Counted from the first letter of the stretch, positions 10,413 through 21,812 are shown. The stretch: DNA of 64,000 nt from Ancistrus triradiatus (GCA_025084515.1 JAJAGP010000355.1:310001-374000), one strand, 5' to 3'. A program made the numbers and translations. The notes: a model not told the origin generated them from the sequence alone.

Positions 10413-11958
10413 CAGTGGGGCAAAAAAGTATTTAGTCAGCCACTGATTGTCCAAGTTCTCCTACTTAGAAAGATGAGAGAGGTCTGTAATTTTCATCATA
10501 GCTACACTTCAACTATGAGAGACAAAATGAGAGAAAAAAAAATGTAATTGTAAATAATGGTGAAAAATAAGTATTTCGTCAGCCACAAACAAGCAAGATT
10601 TCTGGCTCTCACAGACCTGTAACTTCTTCTTTAAGAAGCTCTTCTGTCCTCCACTCGTTACCTGTATTAATGGCACCTGTTTGACCTCGTTATCTGTATA
10701 AAAGACACCTGTCCACAGCCTCAAACAGTCAGACTCCAAACTCAACCATGGCCAAGACCAAAGAGCTGTAGAAGGACACCAGGAAGAAAATTGTAGACCT
10801 GCACCAGGCTGGGAAGAGTGAATCTACAATAGGCAAGCAGGTTGGTGTGGAATAAACAACTGTGGAAAGCAATTGTAAAAAAATGGAAAAGACATACAAG
10901 ACCATTGATAATTTCTCTCGATCTGGGGGCCCCACACAAGATCTCATCCCGTGGGTCAAAATGATCATGAGAACGGTGAGCAAAAATCCCCAGAACTAGA
11001 TGGAGGAAAACTGATGAATGGACCTGCAGAGAGCTGGGACCAAAGTAAAGTAACAAAGGCTACCATCAGTAAACACACTACGCTGGAGAGAAAAACTCAG
11101 ATCCCTGCAGCGCCAGGCGTTGTCCCCCTGCTGCTTAAGCCAGTAAAATGTCCAGGTTTTTTTTGGTAAAAATCTCAACTCGTCGTGTTTGGAGGAAGAA
11201 GAATACTGAGTTGCATCCCAGGAAAACCCAGGAACACCATACCTACTGTGAAGCATGGGGGTGGTGAAAACATCATGCTTTGGGGCTGTTTTCTGCAGAG
11301 GGGGACAGGACGATTGTGATCCGTTGTTAAGGGAAGAATGAACGAGGCCCATTGTATCGTGTGAGATTTTAAGCCAAAACCGAACCTTTTTCATCAGTGA
11401 GAGCATTGAAGATGGAACGTGGCTGGGTCTTCCAGCATGACAATGATCCCAAACACACAAAACGCTCGCGGCAACAAAGGAGTGGCACCGTTAAAAAAAA
11501 AAGCATTTCAAGCTCCTGGAGTGGCCTATCCAGTCTCCAGGGACCTCAACCCCATAGAACATTTGTGGACGGAGTTTGAAAGTCCGTGTTGCCCCAAAAA
11601 ACATCACTGCTCTAGAGGAGATCTGCATGGAGGAATGGGCCAAAATACCAGCTACAGTGTGTGCCAACCTGGTGAAGACTTACAGGGAACGTTTGACCTC
11701 TGTCACTGCAACAAAGGTTATGTTACAAAGTATTGAGTTGAACCAAATTTACTGACCAAATACTTATTTTGTCTACTATAATTTACAAATAAAAATTCTT
11801 TTTAAAAAATCCTACAATGTGATTTCCTGGATTTTTTTTCTCATTTTGTCTCTCATAGTTGAAGTGTAGCTATGATGAAAATTACAGACCTCTCTCATCT
11901 TTCTAAGTAGGAGAACTTGCACAATCAGTGGCTGACTAAATACTTTTTTGCCCCACTG
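10413..11958 (+). mobile_element. Tc1-like family B, near-complete nested copy
   Basis: 1546 bases between two TA dinucleotides (10411-10412 and 11959-11960). The terminal inverted repeats begin cagtggggcaaaaaagta. Each end holds an outer and an inner repeat around the motif aagtattt.gtca. It lies inside the right terminal repeat of family A copy 3, so it is younger than that copy. Confidence 0.95.
10748..11736 (+). pseudogene. Family B transposase pseudogene
   Basis: The start is preserved (ATG at 10748, MAKTKEL), but the eighth codon is TAG. The helix-turn-helix region can be read in pieces (ESTIGKQVGVE; ARSGGPTQDL-like). A deletion near 11154-11165 joins ...gtaaaatgtccagg to ggtaaaaatctc and removes the block that normally holds the first catalytic Asp (WSDE). 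The second site survives as FQHDNDPKHTKRS (about 11430-11470). The third survives as LNPIEHLW (about 11545-11570), in a different frame. TIR intactness with a dead enzyme suggests past mobilisation in trans or decay after insertion. Confidence 0.9.
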
Positions 11959-12225
11959 TATGTAATATTAGATCATTTTCCTGAGTAAACAAACAACCAT
12001 GGCCATTTATTCCAATAAACGCCCATTTGTTCAACTGGGTTCTCTTTATTTAATTTAGGACCGCTGATGTGAGGACTTTTGTGAAAACCGTCTGTTTTAA
12101 TAATGCAATAAATAAACAAATAAATAGAAATAAATGATTATAACAGACAATAATAGTTTAATAATAATATTAATTAATAATAGTAATAGAAAATTCTAAA
12201 GGGTACACAAACTTTCAAGCACCAG

Positions 12226-14182
12226 CTTGTTATACTGTGTGTGCGCGTCATACTTTCTCTGTATTTTACAACCCTTTAAGTCTAATTTGGCCTTCTGCAT
12301 CAGGATGTAAAACACACGGCTTCACATTTTTTTTCTGCCAGATATTGACAGTTCAGTTTGCATCAGATGCCTTGTGCTAAACAAGACTATTATAAGTATA
12401 CACAACCTTAATCTGAAGATATAAATTAGTGTGGTTATGCAACACACACCAGTTTAAAACATAATGTACCGGTATGCAAATAGCTCACACCAGAACATTT
12501 CACATTTAAAAATATTCTTAATCTTATGTTGTCCTTTTTCAGATTATCTTCCCCTCATCTGGCAAGTCTGTCTATGCGGCATTAGATGATGTGCTCAGAG
12601 TTTGCCATTACATTTCCTCTCCACTCCTCCCCCATGCTATCTCCTCTCTTCATCAACATTCCCCTCACTGCTATTTCTTGATCTGTCACTCCTTTTCATT
12701 AAATATAGTTCTTTTGACATTTGAATATCTAATTCTGTCCTCTGTACTATGAGAGACACAGTGTGTATCTGTTGTCTATCCTAACTTGCATTGAAAACAG
12801 TGCAATTTGAACCGTATCAATGACACAGTAGACATTCCAGATAATTCATAAGCTATAAACTTACCTTTCTCGATCTGCCCAATCAAACACAAGCAAACCT
12901 TGTGTTGTTACTTTGGAGAGAAGGAACTCGTCTTTTTTCCAATGCATTTGAGTACTGGCGTGCTGCAGTTTGCATGTGTGTGCATGTCAGGAAATGGAGG
13001 AAATTCAAGAAAACGTACATTGCATTTCTGCAGCCTCAGACTCTGAGTAGCAAGCTACAGACCCCATCGTAAGTGTTGTCATGACAACACATCCTCATCC
13101 CTTATAAGTCCTAACATGGAGAGTGTCCATTTGCTAGATTCTGAATGCTTTTTGTATTGGAAAGCTGGTATTTCATATTTGTGAATGACTACTGACAAAG
13201 GTACAAGCTTGCAGAAATTGACCACTGTTTGTTATGAGAAACTGGGAAGACAGTTTAGAGTCGGTGTCATCATTATCATATCTGCACCATTTTTTTTTTT
13301 ACCATTGCAGGATTATTGTACTGATCTGGTTATGTTTACAATCTATACTGTAATTCACCTTAAACTCCCTAAACCTTTCAATGCAAGTGCTGCACACTGA
13401 ATTTAAAACAGCAGGAGAGAGTTTGGAACTGAGCTACACACCTGCATCTTCATGAGAAGGTACCATTCCTTGTTGTTCTCTCCTCCCCCTTCTCATCTGG
13501 CTGCCTCTTGGCTGCCTCCCCCTTCAGGACCCTTACCTTGTTTTCCATCTCTCTCCTTCTCCAGATAACCCTTTCCCCTTGTCTGTCTCCCCTCCTCCCT
13601 CTGTGGTAATTAACCTTCCTCAAGATGTTGATCAGAGGGATATGTGCTGGTGCTTGCACCTACATAGGACAAGGTGACTCAAGCAGCCAATAAGGCAGTC
13701 AGTATTTTGCTGTTTCAGACATATACATAAAAACAGACTAAACATAACGTACACACTGGGTTTGGAAATATGCCCTGCGTGCATCATCCTGACTCTTTTA
13801 ATGCTGCTTTTGTATATGAACAGCATGTCACCTTATATTTGAGAATTCTGAAATACATACATGCGGTGCATTGATCAGAGTGTGAGAGGGTGTATGTGCA
13901 AGTTGATGACAAATGTGAAAATGAAAGTCAACCGGTGACCTTTCTGTTACAATGGTACATTTTCTTCTGCAGCTTATTAATATTCACATGTGCAGACAAT
14001 CTTTTCCTGGCATGGTCTATTGTTTGAGCCAGAGAATTAAGTGGCATTGGAGTGAGAGGCTGAAGTGGTTAAAGAAGAGAAAAAGAAATACTATACAATG
14101 AAATTAACAACAAATATGAAATTAAACAGAGGTAGGGAAGCTTGAAGAGGCTTTCAGTCAGTAGCGACTCCTGGAACATACA
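12226..14182. other. No gene recognised
   Basis: About 2 kb without transposon matches. It lies in the presumed large intron of the minus-strand mucin-like gene. A purine-rich minus-strand stretch at 13450-13620 ends at a good donor (ACAAG/GTAAGG, near 13538) but has no convincing acceptor and is low-complexity, so it is not called. Confidence 0.45.
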
Positions 14183-14500
14183 GTACTGTGCAAAAGTCTT
14201 AGGTGATCATTACGTTTGTTGGTTTAGCAGTGGTATAATGCGGTATAAATTTCAAACTTGGCTTCATCACTCCATTAATACGCTTATCAATTGAACTTTA
14301 CTCCAATCTTTGTGAGCTTTAGCATATCTTAGCTTTTTTACCCTGTTCTCCTTCCGAAAAAAAGTGGTTTCTTATCTGCAACCCTTACAAAAAGTCCATT
14401 CCTGATCAAGCTTCTCCAGGCTGCAGAAGGGTCAACTTGGCATCCTGATGGAGCTGCCAGATGCTGCTATTGCTCAAGGTCACATTAAATACTTGCTGCT
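14183..14500 (-). mobile_element. Tc1-like remnant (cagtactgtgcaaaagtc ends)
   Basis: Starts tacagtactgtgcaaaagtc, a terminus known from fish Tc1-like elements. The following cttggcttcatcactccat and gtgagctttagcatatcttag resemble the antisense of that family's transposase C-terminal half. The right end was not found. A second terminus fragment lies at 57984-58020. Confidence 0.65.
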
Positions 14501-15631
14501 GTAGCCTATAGAAGCTGTTACATTTAACTCACATCATTTTGGAAATAATAAATGGCAAATTTACAAGATTGTTGTTGTTTCACAAGCGCCTTCACAACAC
14601 AGCCTGCAGACCTGTTTAAACTATAATTTTTCATAAGTACAAACATTTGGTGAAAGAAATTGGGGTAAATCAAATAATAAAATTTAATCATATAAGGTTG
14701 CTATATGTATTACTTATATAGCTAACCAATGTTATTAAAAATTACCATGTTAATTAACAATACCAAATAAAACCACAAACACACACTCTGCACATGGGTG
14801 GTTCACATTACCTATTACTTCTTACTGAAGTATTTAGGTGTCATAAAGTGTAACTATTTAGGTTCAAATGAAAGTATTTCCATGGTAGCTTTTAACTGCT
14901 TTACACACAACTCATAGCAAAGGTTTCATTTTTCGACTATCTATCACAGCTCAATTGAGGGTTAGGGGCGTAATCCACTATCTTATCCAGCACAGCTGTT
15001 CTCTTCTTAAATCTAAAAGAACACTTTAAAAGAGTTTAACAAAAGAAATATTAGACAGTTTGAAGCTATTGACATGCTGGCTGGCTTATTCAGAAGTGAA
15101 TTTAAACCCATGGCATCTTGCAGTATCACATTTGACCAATGTTTTTCATATAGAGACCTACGAGGTGCTTGTAATGCACTGAAATTGGGCTAATTCATTA
15201 AAATAATATTCAACATTGTGTAAGTTAATAATATTCATTGGAACTATGCATTAAAGACTGCCATAATGAAGTAGCTATGCCTGAATATTGTACAGCTACA
15301 CACGAATGTAGGTTCCTAACTAAATCATACATAAGAATAAGGAGGAAGAATGAGTAAGAATTAATGGATAGAAAGATAGAAAAATGGCCAGAGCAGCATG
15401 TTCAGCATTTGTGAGTAGGCTGCAGAGAAACAGAACGTCCACCAGAATCCATTGTTGTACGGCTGACTGCCATCTGAATACTGATAACAGGCTGCTCTAT
15501 TCAGCTAGCCACAGAATCACGTTTTAAGCAGCTAGAAAGGAGTATGAGTGGTCATTAGCCGCCATACCTTCTATAGGGAGTCATTTCAAACGTGTTCAAG
15601 CACCTGTACATTCAAATGTACAAAGGAATAT
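14501..15631. other. No feature recognised
   Basis: AT-rich sequence with no repeat or gene recognised on either strand. Confidence 0.5.
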
Positions 15632-15796
15632 ATAACTGTCCCCAAATCAGAAAAGTCGGGACAATATGGAAATGGCAAAAACAAAACAAAACAAAAAACA
15701 AGCAAGCAGACTGTGTACAAATTGAGGACTGTCTTACAGAGTGTCTCAGAGTGTCTTACATTTACTTTTATTTCATTGCAGACAGTATGAACAGAA

Positions 15797-16055
15797 AACA
15801 CAGTGGAACCTCGGAACTCAAATGTAATTGATTGCAGAAAGCCGTTAGAATTTGGATTTCTTCAAAGTTGGAATTCAATTCATTTCAGACACACCATCAG
15901 GCTGAGTCATATGCGTACGGGTTTTACCGATGTTCGAAGTCTGAATTTTTGTTCGAATTTGTGGGCAAAAAACTTCCGAACAGACCGTTTGATGTCCGAA
16001 CTGGTTGAATAAAGAAGCTGTCAAATTCTGATGTTCCCCTGTATTTCATGTTTTG
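15797..16055. mobile_element. Short non-autonomous element with cagtggaacctcgg ends
   Basis: Lies within the left end of the family C copy. Begins acagtggaacctcggaac and ends ...gatgttcccctgta, an imperfect inverse. The left end is like that of the larger element at 22703-23583. It carries repeated ttcgaa.tt motifs and no coding sequence. Confidence 0.65.
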
Positions 16056-16199
16056 TCTGATCAACTTCATTTCATTTACTAACATCCATCCAGTCCTGCA
16101 TTTCAGGCCTGCAACACATTCCAAATAATTTGGAATGGGGGCAATTTAGGGCTAGTGACGAGGTAAAAAATGATGAGATTTCAAGCAGGTGATGTCAGC

Positions 16200-17000
16200 A
16201 GGTGAAGGTAATCGTGATTTGGTACAAAAGCACTATCCACGAAAGGCTGAGTCTAAGAAGAGCAAAGGTGGGCAGAGTAACCCTAGTTTGTCAACAAATA
16301 TGTGAGGAAATAATGTTTAAAAACTGTTCCTCAAACAAAGACTTGCATATTTCTTCCTCAAGATCGAAAGCCTAAATTGAAGACCTGTGATTTGTCAGGC
16401 ATCAACAGCTGATATAACCACATGGGCAAGGGATTACCTTGACAAACCTTTGTCAAGCATGACAGTACGTTCACAAATGCCAATTAAATCTTTACTGTGC
16501 AAAAAGAAGACTTCACTTACCATGTCCAGAAGTGGCATTGACTGCTCTGGGCATCTCAGTGGAAATGCATGTTGTCAGACAAATAAATATTTCAGATCTT
16601 TTTTTGGAAGAACTGATGCCATGTGTGCCAGACCAAAGACAAAAAGGACCACCCAAACTGTTATCAGCAACAACTCCAAAAGCCAGGCTCTGTTATGGTA
16701 TGCGGTTGGGTCAGTGCCCTTGGCAAATGTGATTTACACTTCTCTGATGGCAGCATTAATACAGAAAAGTACACAGAGCAACATAAGCTGCCTTCAAGAC
16801 GACATCTTTTCCAGGAATGTCCATGCATTTTTCAGCAAGACAATGCAAAACCACCTGCTGCACACATTAGAAAGGCCTGGCTGTGGAAGATGAAGGTATG
16901 GGTCCTGGACTGGTATGGGGACTGTCTGCCCGAATAGGAACTGACCTGTCCCCAGTAGACAACGTGTGGAAAATTACTATGACCCCATACTGTTGCATGC
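16200..17000 (+). pseudogene. Family C transposase pseudogene
   Basis: Pieces of a DDE/D transposase: an N-terminal region near 16200-16380 and a central region at 16387-16893 (TADITTWARDYLDKPL, then KKKTSLTMSRSG). The second catalytic Asp lies in FQQDNAKPPAAHIRKAW (about 16830-16880), in another frame. The first catalytic motif, which should read WSDE, appears as CQTN near 16575. The third region (tgtccccagtagacaacg, about 16948-16966) retains an Asp. Multiple frameshifts make it non-functional. Confidence 0.82.
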
Positions 17001-17325
17001 CTTAAGATGTGTTTGCAAGAAGAATGGGACAAAATAACACCTGAAACATTTGGTATCGCTTGGTATCCTCTGTTCCAGAGTGTCTTTAAAGTGCTGTGAG
17101 AAGGAATGGCAACCTTCCAAAGTGGTAAATGCTTTTGGAAAAAAAACTTGTTTTGGATGCGTTGCAGTTGCGAAATGCAGGAATGGATGTTTATGAAAAA
17201 ATGAAATGAAGTTAACCAGAAACACATGAACTACATTGGGTTCATACTGTCTACAATGAAACAACAGTCAAAGTAATGACAGAAACGCTGCATTTTTAAA
17301 ATTTGCATATTCCATACAGGGCTGC

Positions 17326-17835
17326 ACGAGCTTCTCCTCTACGCTTAGTTGAGATGAAAATGCTGCAGATGGTAGAAACCCTAAAGAGACACCAGGAAAT
17401 GTTTCATTCTGGCCATTTTTCTTGCATTTGGGCACCCGCTAAATTTCACTATCAATTTCACTGAATATAATCTACACTATCTGCACCTTCCCCAAAATAC
17501 CACAGTGTTTTGTGCTATATACTCTATCGTGTCCATGGTTTGCTTCTTTAGATTGCACCTGGAGCTTTTGTATTCCACAAGTAATGGAATTCTGTCTCCA
17601 GCAAAAATACTCGCAATGAAATCCCATTATATAATCACAATACCAATAACAGAGAATACCTGCTTTTGCAACCTGAGTTTAAAGTGTAATTATATCATCA
17701 ACTGCATAAATTTCAGCTTTCCAGCATAAACAAAGCTACTGGCTGTGTCTGTACTGCATAGACTTTTCCTTTAAGACTTCATGGGAAGCCTCATTTCCCT
17801 TCAGATTCATAAAACGTGGTAAAGACATACACACT
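17326..17835. other. No feature recognised
   Basis: Unremarkable AT-rich sequence with no match to other parts of the window. Confidence 0.5.
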
Positions 17836-18010
17836 CTAGGACGCTTTTAGAGAGACTGACCTAAAGTATGTCATTGAAATGTGGGAGGAAAACACAGTAC
17901 TCTGAGGAAACCCATGCAGACATGAGGAGAACATTCAAACTCCACACATTCAGAGCCCAGAATCAAACCGGGGATCTCGACAGCACTAATCACTGTGCCA
18001 GATAGACACT
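17836..18010 (-). repeat. Dispersed SINE-like repeat D
   Basis: Minus-strand copy: the complement shows cactgtgatt-like head boxes, then tgaatgtgtggagtttgaat, ctcatgtctgcatgggtttc and cacatttcaatgacat. It lies 80 bases beyond the donor site of the exon at 18089-18989. Confidence 0.7.
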
Positions 18011-18088
18011 GTCATGATTCATGAAATGTATTTTAACTTTAAATTTGTGTTTTGATAACCAGGGACAAACTGAATTATATGGGATTAC

Positions 18089-18989
18089 CTTTCGCTGACG
18101 AGGACGTGGTTAAAGAAGCGTGACTTAAATTTGGGATGTTGCTCAACCTCTTTCCCCCTGCCATGCTCGTGGTCGTCACCAACGTAGAATATCCGTCAAC
18201 AGTCCCATCGGTGCTGTCAGACGCAAAAGTCCGGTGTGGTACAATCGCTGTAGCCGACATTCGGTCCACAGTTTTCTTTGTTGATCCCATCAAAACAGTA
18301 GTGAAGATATTCTGTTGTTGTATAGTGCCACTATTCTGGGGGAAAAAAGTTGTCTGTGTTTTTGTGGTTGTCGACCGCATCACAGTTGGTGCAGTGGACA
18401 TTAGCCAGGTCTCTGAGGAAGGCTTAGACAGTAAAGCAGAAGTTGTCTCATTTTCAGGCCACTTAGTTTCAGGGTTCTGAAGTTTGTCAGGCTGTTTGGT
18501 CGTCTTCTTGCCGACCCACACAAAAGTTGTTTCTTGCACAGAACTTGGAAGAAGTGTAGTGCGCAGAGCTTTTTCTGTAGGGCTACCTTTATTTGGAGGC
18601 CAAAATTCAAGGTCATAGTTTGGTTCAGGCTCAGGCAGGGGCTTGGGCTTGTCTGTTTGGAGCCTTTTTCTAAGTAGCTCTTCTGTAGGTGGCTTGGTGC
18701 CTCTTCGTTTCAGTGGAGTGCCTATCTGAGCTGAGGTGGTCAAAATGTCTATGGGGTGTGTGGTAGTTGCATGGTAGGTGTGACTAGTTGATACCTCCAA
18801 TGTGATTTCTTGACTCTCTGTTGTTGGGGTTTCCACAGTCGTGGTGACCTGTGTCCGTCCCTGTGAGTTTGAAGCCCCATTTAACTGCGCTGAGGGCTTT
18901 GGCCCATATCTATTGAAGAGTTCATCATTAGCAGAACCTACAGACAAGAGCAGAATGCAAACTAGCACAGTGCTGTGCAGGAGAAGCAT
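18089..18989 (-). CDS. Secreted/membrane mucin-like protein, first coding exon (incomplete gene)
   Basis: Seen: ATG at 18989 with A at -3, then 300 codons open to a donor site (GCGAAAG/GTAATC) at 18089, ending in phase 1. A further four codons run into a stop inside the intron. Residues 1-20 form a signal peptide (MLLLHSTVLVCILLLSVGSA). The remainder is rich in Thr, Ser and Pro, with runs such as TTTVETPTTES and TMRSTTTKTQTTFF-like stretches, a mucin-type domain suited to O-glycosylation, and almost no Cys. An acceptor (CTGTATCTGTGTTTAG/G) at 19075 would start this exon at 19074 with an 85-base leader. A second possible acceptor lies inside the signal-peptide coding stretch (CTCTTGTCTGTAG, near 18942), so an alternative model makes this an internal exon. 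Inference: N-terminal exon of a type I membrane or secreted glycoprotein. Podocalyxin-like and PRRT4-like genes map near leptin in human and are candidates, but no diagnostic motif is seen. Confidence 0.72.
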
Positions 18990-19074
18990 GCTGCTTGCCT
19001 TTTTCTGGCTGCTTGCAGGTCACATGATGTCCTCCATTCAGTAGCACACCAGCCACATTGAGACTTAAAATGAC
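18990..19074 (-). other. Putative 5' untranslated part of the mucin-like coding exon
   Basis: Runs from the acceptor at 19075/19076 to the ATG at 18989. The acceptor is preceded by a T-rich tract (TTTATTGTATCGTCTG...). One upstream ATG in this leader is followed by a stop within a codon (ATG TGA). It would be joined to the candidate first exon at 24681, leaving an intron of 5.6 kb. Confidence 0.45.
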
Positions 19075-19729
19075 CTAAACACAGATACAGACGATACAAT
19101 AAATTGCAGAAGTGCTTAATTTGTCTTTGAACTTTGCATAATACATTATCTGTTTATCTGTTTTAATCAGTAGACAAAACCCTTTAAACTGAATGATCTG
19201 TTGTCACATACCATCTTTACTACTTCCTGTTGACAAAAGCACATTCTATTCTAACCTATTAAAGCTCTAGCCATAGGGACCTCCTTTAGAATACAAATGG
19301 GATAATAGCATTTGGAAGCATCTGGGGGTTGGGTAAGAGCTGTTTTGGAGAGTTGTGGTCAATTAGGTTGCCTCAGTGAAGTGAGTGGAGCACCCCTGGA
19401 ATTTCTCTCTGAACCTAGAGGCAAACCTTGGTGCTATGACTGGGCTTCCAACTGTCCCAGACCACTTCCTCCATCTGCTCTCAGTAACAAACACACAATT
19501 GATTTGTTCTTTAAACTGGGATAAACTGTCTGAACCCTCCCACTGGGAACACTGGTTTGTGTTCAGGCTGCAAATAAATTTTTATTTCTTGCGTCCCCCT
19601 TTAAATCTCTTTCCCCCTTTGCTTTCATTTTCTGCTTTGTTATCTCTCCAAATGACTAAATGCCCTGACCATACAAATTTAGCCTGGCAATCACTGCTGC
19701 TACCCCTGCTGCTCTTTTACTACCCCTGG
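19075..19729. other. Presumed intron sequence, no feature
   Basis: Lies upstream of the mucin-like coding exon on the minus strand. Open stretches on the plus strand near 19312-19756 have no codon-like character or flanking splice logic. Confidence 0.4.
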
Positions 19730-20560
19730 CAAACATTATGGGATCACCACACTTAGAGAGTGTTCACCCAGGTTTTTCACTTTGTAACAATACACAGCTC
19801 ACAGATATGACAGCAAACAACTTTGTTTAATAGCTGAACACTCTGGCTTTGTGAAATTATTAAATTATTTCTATTAATGGCAATTTTTCTTCAGATTGAT
19901 TAGTGACAAAAATGTTGGAATTGGCCAATGCTGAGGAAAAAAAATATGGAATCAACCCTGTCCTTTGCATTTCTAAAACAAATACTAGCACAAGTCTAAA
20001 AATGCAAATTAGTCTTCAGTTAAAAAGGAGAGACTCCAGACCATAACAAGCTGTTGAACTTGGAAACTGAAGGAGAGCATGGCCCCACAAGAGAGCTATC
20101 AATTGAAACAATGGAAGGGATAACAAAATTCCATCAAGAAGGAAATCCAACATGGAGTGTGGCAAAAGATATTGGTGTCAGCTGAGTTTAAAATTTGGTT
20201 CAAGCATAAATAAAATGGGAAGGATATAATAATTAAACCATACCAAGTAAGATACTGAAGTGTCAGGACAGCAATATGTTAATACGCAAGCAAGTATGCA
20301 ATATGCAAACTCAATGAAATATGCCTTGAAATTAGAAAATGCACAACTGAACAAATGGGAAATACAAGAAGTGTAAGATGTAAGAAGTGGGTTGAATTAA
20401 CACCTACAGAGAAGAAAACAAGGTTACAGTCAGTTAACGAGAAGCAAACATGGTGTGTGGATGATTGGATGAAAGTGATATTCAGCAGTGAATCACGAAT
20501 CTTCACTGGCCAAAGATTGGAGATGATGCTGTAACCTTTGTGTGGTTTTAGTCTAAAGAA
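19730..20560 (+). mobile_element. Tc1-like remnant with tgggatcaccac end
   Basis: The plus strand carries broken transposase pieces: an N-terminal portion (GITKFHQEGNPTWSVAKDIG-like, about 20115-20180) and, near 20455-20520, WMKVIFSSESRIFTGQ. There the expected catalytic Asp of SDES is replaced by Ser. Truncated directly against the family C copy that begins at 20566. Confidence 0.7.
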
Positions 20561-20639
20561 ACATACAACCCCAAATTAGAAAAATTAGGCCAGTATGGAA
20601 AAAACACCAGTGTTTCTTACATTTACTTTGACTTTACAT

Positions 20640-20887
20640 AGGGTATTTTCATTATATAAATTCTTTCATTCTTGTATTTAACATTCAGGATGCCTAAAGA
20701 GGATGGGTCCCTACTTGAGTCTTGGTCCTCCCGAGGTTTCTTCCCTGCAAGGTTTAGGGAGTTTTTCCTTGCCACTGTCGCCTCAGGCTTGCTCAACTAG
20801 GGCTTTGAGCCAATATATATGTGTAAAGCTGCTTTGAAACAATGCTGTGTTGTAAAAAGCGCTATATAAATAAATTTGACTTGACTT
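20640..20887 (-). repeat. Short interspersed repeat E inside family C
   Basis: Inverted copy ending ...aaatttgacttgac. Flanking tgacttt(t/a) on both sides suggests a 7-8 base duplication of family C sequence. An AT tail (cattatataaattctttcattc) lies at the 3' end of the repeat. Confidence 0.8.
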
Positions 20888-21332
20888 TTATTTCATTGAA
20901 CACAGTAGGAACCAAAGATAATTCATCTTTTGTCTGGTCAACTTCAATTCAGCTGTTAATACACATCCATTCCTGTATTTCAGGCCTTCAACACATTCCA
21001 AAAAAAGTTGGGAAGGTCAAGCCTTTACCACTTTATAATCTTACCCTTCCTTATCAGAACACCTGAAAGATGTTTTGGCACAGAGGATAGCAAGCAATGG
21101 CGTGTTTCAGTGTTATTTTGTTCCACTCTTCCTGCAAACATGACTTAAAGTATGCAATAGTCCAGAGTGTTGCTGTCGCATTCTTAAATTCAAAATCATT
21201 CAGATTATCTTATGAGAACAGGTCAGGACTGCAAGCAGGTCAGTCCAATATCCATACCCTGTTGTTTTTGGAGTCGTGCCTATGTGTGCAGCATGTGGTT
21301 TTGCATTGCCTTGTTGAAAAATGCATGAATGT

Positions 21333-21812
21333 CTAAGGAAAATATGTCATCTTGAAGGCAACATATGTTGCTCTAAATCTCAATGTACTTTTGTGCACTA
21401 ATGCTGCCATCGCAGAAGTGTAAATTACCTTTGTCAAGGGCACTGACACAGCCCCATACCATGACAAAGCCTGGCATTTAGACTTGCTGCTGCCGATACC
21501 AGTCTGGATGGTTCTTCTTTTCTTTGGTCCAAAGCACACAGCCTGCATTTCTTCCAAAAAAGATCTGGAATACTGATTGGTCTGACCACAGTACACGTTT
21601 CCAAATTGTGATGGTCCATTCCAGACGTCTCTGAGTGCAGTGAAGTTGACGTTGCTTCTGGACATGGTTAACTTAAGACTTCTTTTTGCACAGTAAAGTT
21701 TTAAGTGGCATTTGTGTAACTGTATTGTAGTGCTTTTTGGCAGAGATTTCATAAAGTACTTGATGTAACTGATGATTGATGGCTCTTGATCCAGTGCTGT
21801 CTGAGGGATCAT
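21333..21812 (-). pseudogene. Family C transposase pseudogene, longest open stretch
   Basis: An open stretch of 159 codons on the minus strand, the longest transposase piece of the family here. It covers the region before and around the first catalytic site and on to the block CQALSWYGAVSVPLTKVIY. The motif that is WSDE in an active enzyme reads CGQTNQ, so the first Asp is gone. It ends before the second catalytic motif, where the frame breaks. Evidence is internal alignment with 16387-16893 and 55077-55441. Confidence 0.82.

Larger units (their letters stand above)
9173..12225 (+). mobile_element. Tc1-like family A, copy 3, split by family B
   Basis: The left end cagtggtgattgaacg follows TA at 9171-9172. 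The right end decays into ...aactttcaagcacc near 12222. The 3' terminal repeat is split by a complete family B element at 10413-11958: the sequence before it (...gccattaacaga) and after it (tgtaatattagatcattttcc) are continuous in the other family A copies. An AT-rich filler has expanded the right end at about 12090-12185. Confidence 0.9.
15632..17325 (+). mobile_element. Family C, copy with both ends (Tc1/mariner type)
   Basis: The left end is tccccaaatcagaaaagtcg, followed after a foreign insertion by the subterminal block ttgtctgatcaacttcatttc and gcaggcctgcaac-like sequence. The right end carries the inverse block (gcgaaatgcaggaatggatg ... ggttcatactgtctac), but its outermost bases have decayed. 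The ends are inverted repeats of about 200 bases with an outer motif (aaaaagttgggac) repeated at their inner border, an IR/DR layout. Confidence 0.85.

Noticed and set aside
13450..13659. Minus-strand open stretch ending next to the donor-like ACAAG/GTAAGG, considered as another exon of the mucin-like gene
   Set aside because: Purine-rich, low-complexity composition explains the open frame, the acceptor is poor, and the phase does not fit the neighbouring exons clearly.
18136..18480. Plus-strand frame of 114 codons opposite the mucin-like exon
   Set aside because: It is the antisense of the coding exon; the Thr/Ser-rich codons read as hydrophobic residues on the other strand.
19312..19756. 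Overlapping plus-strand frames upstream of the mucin-like exon
   Set aside because: No signal peptide, domain or splice logic; it lies in what is best explained as an intron of the minus-strand gene.
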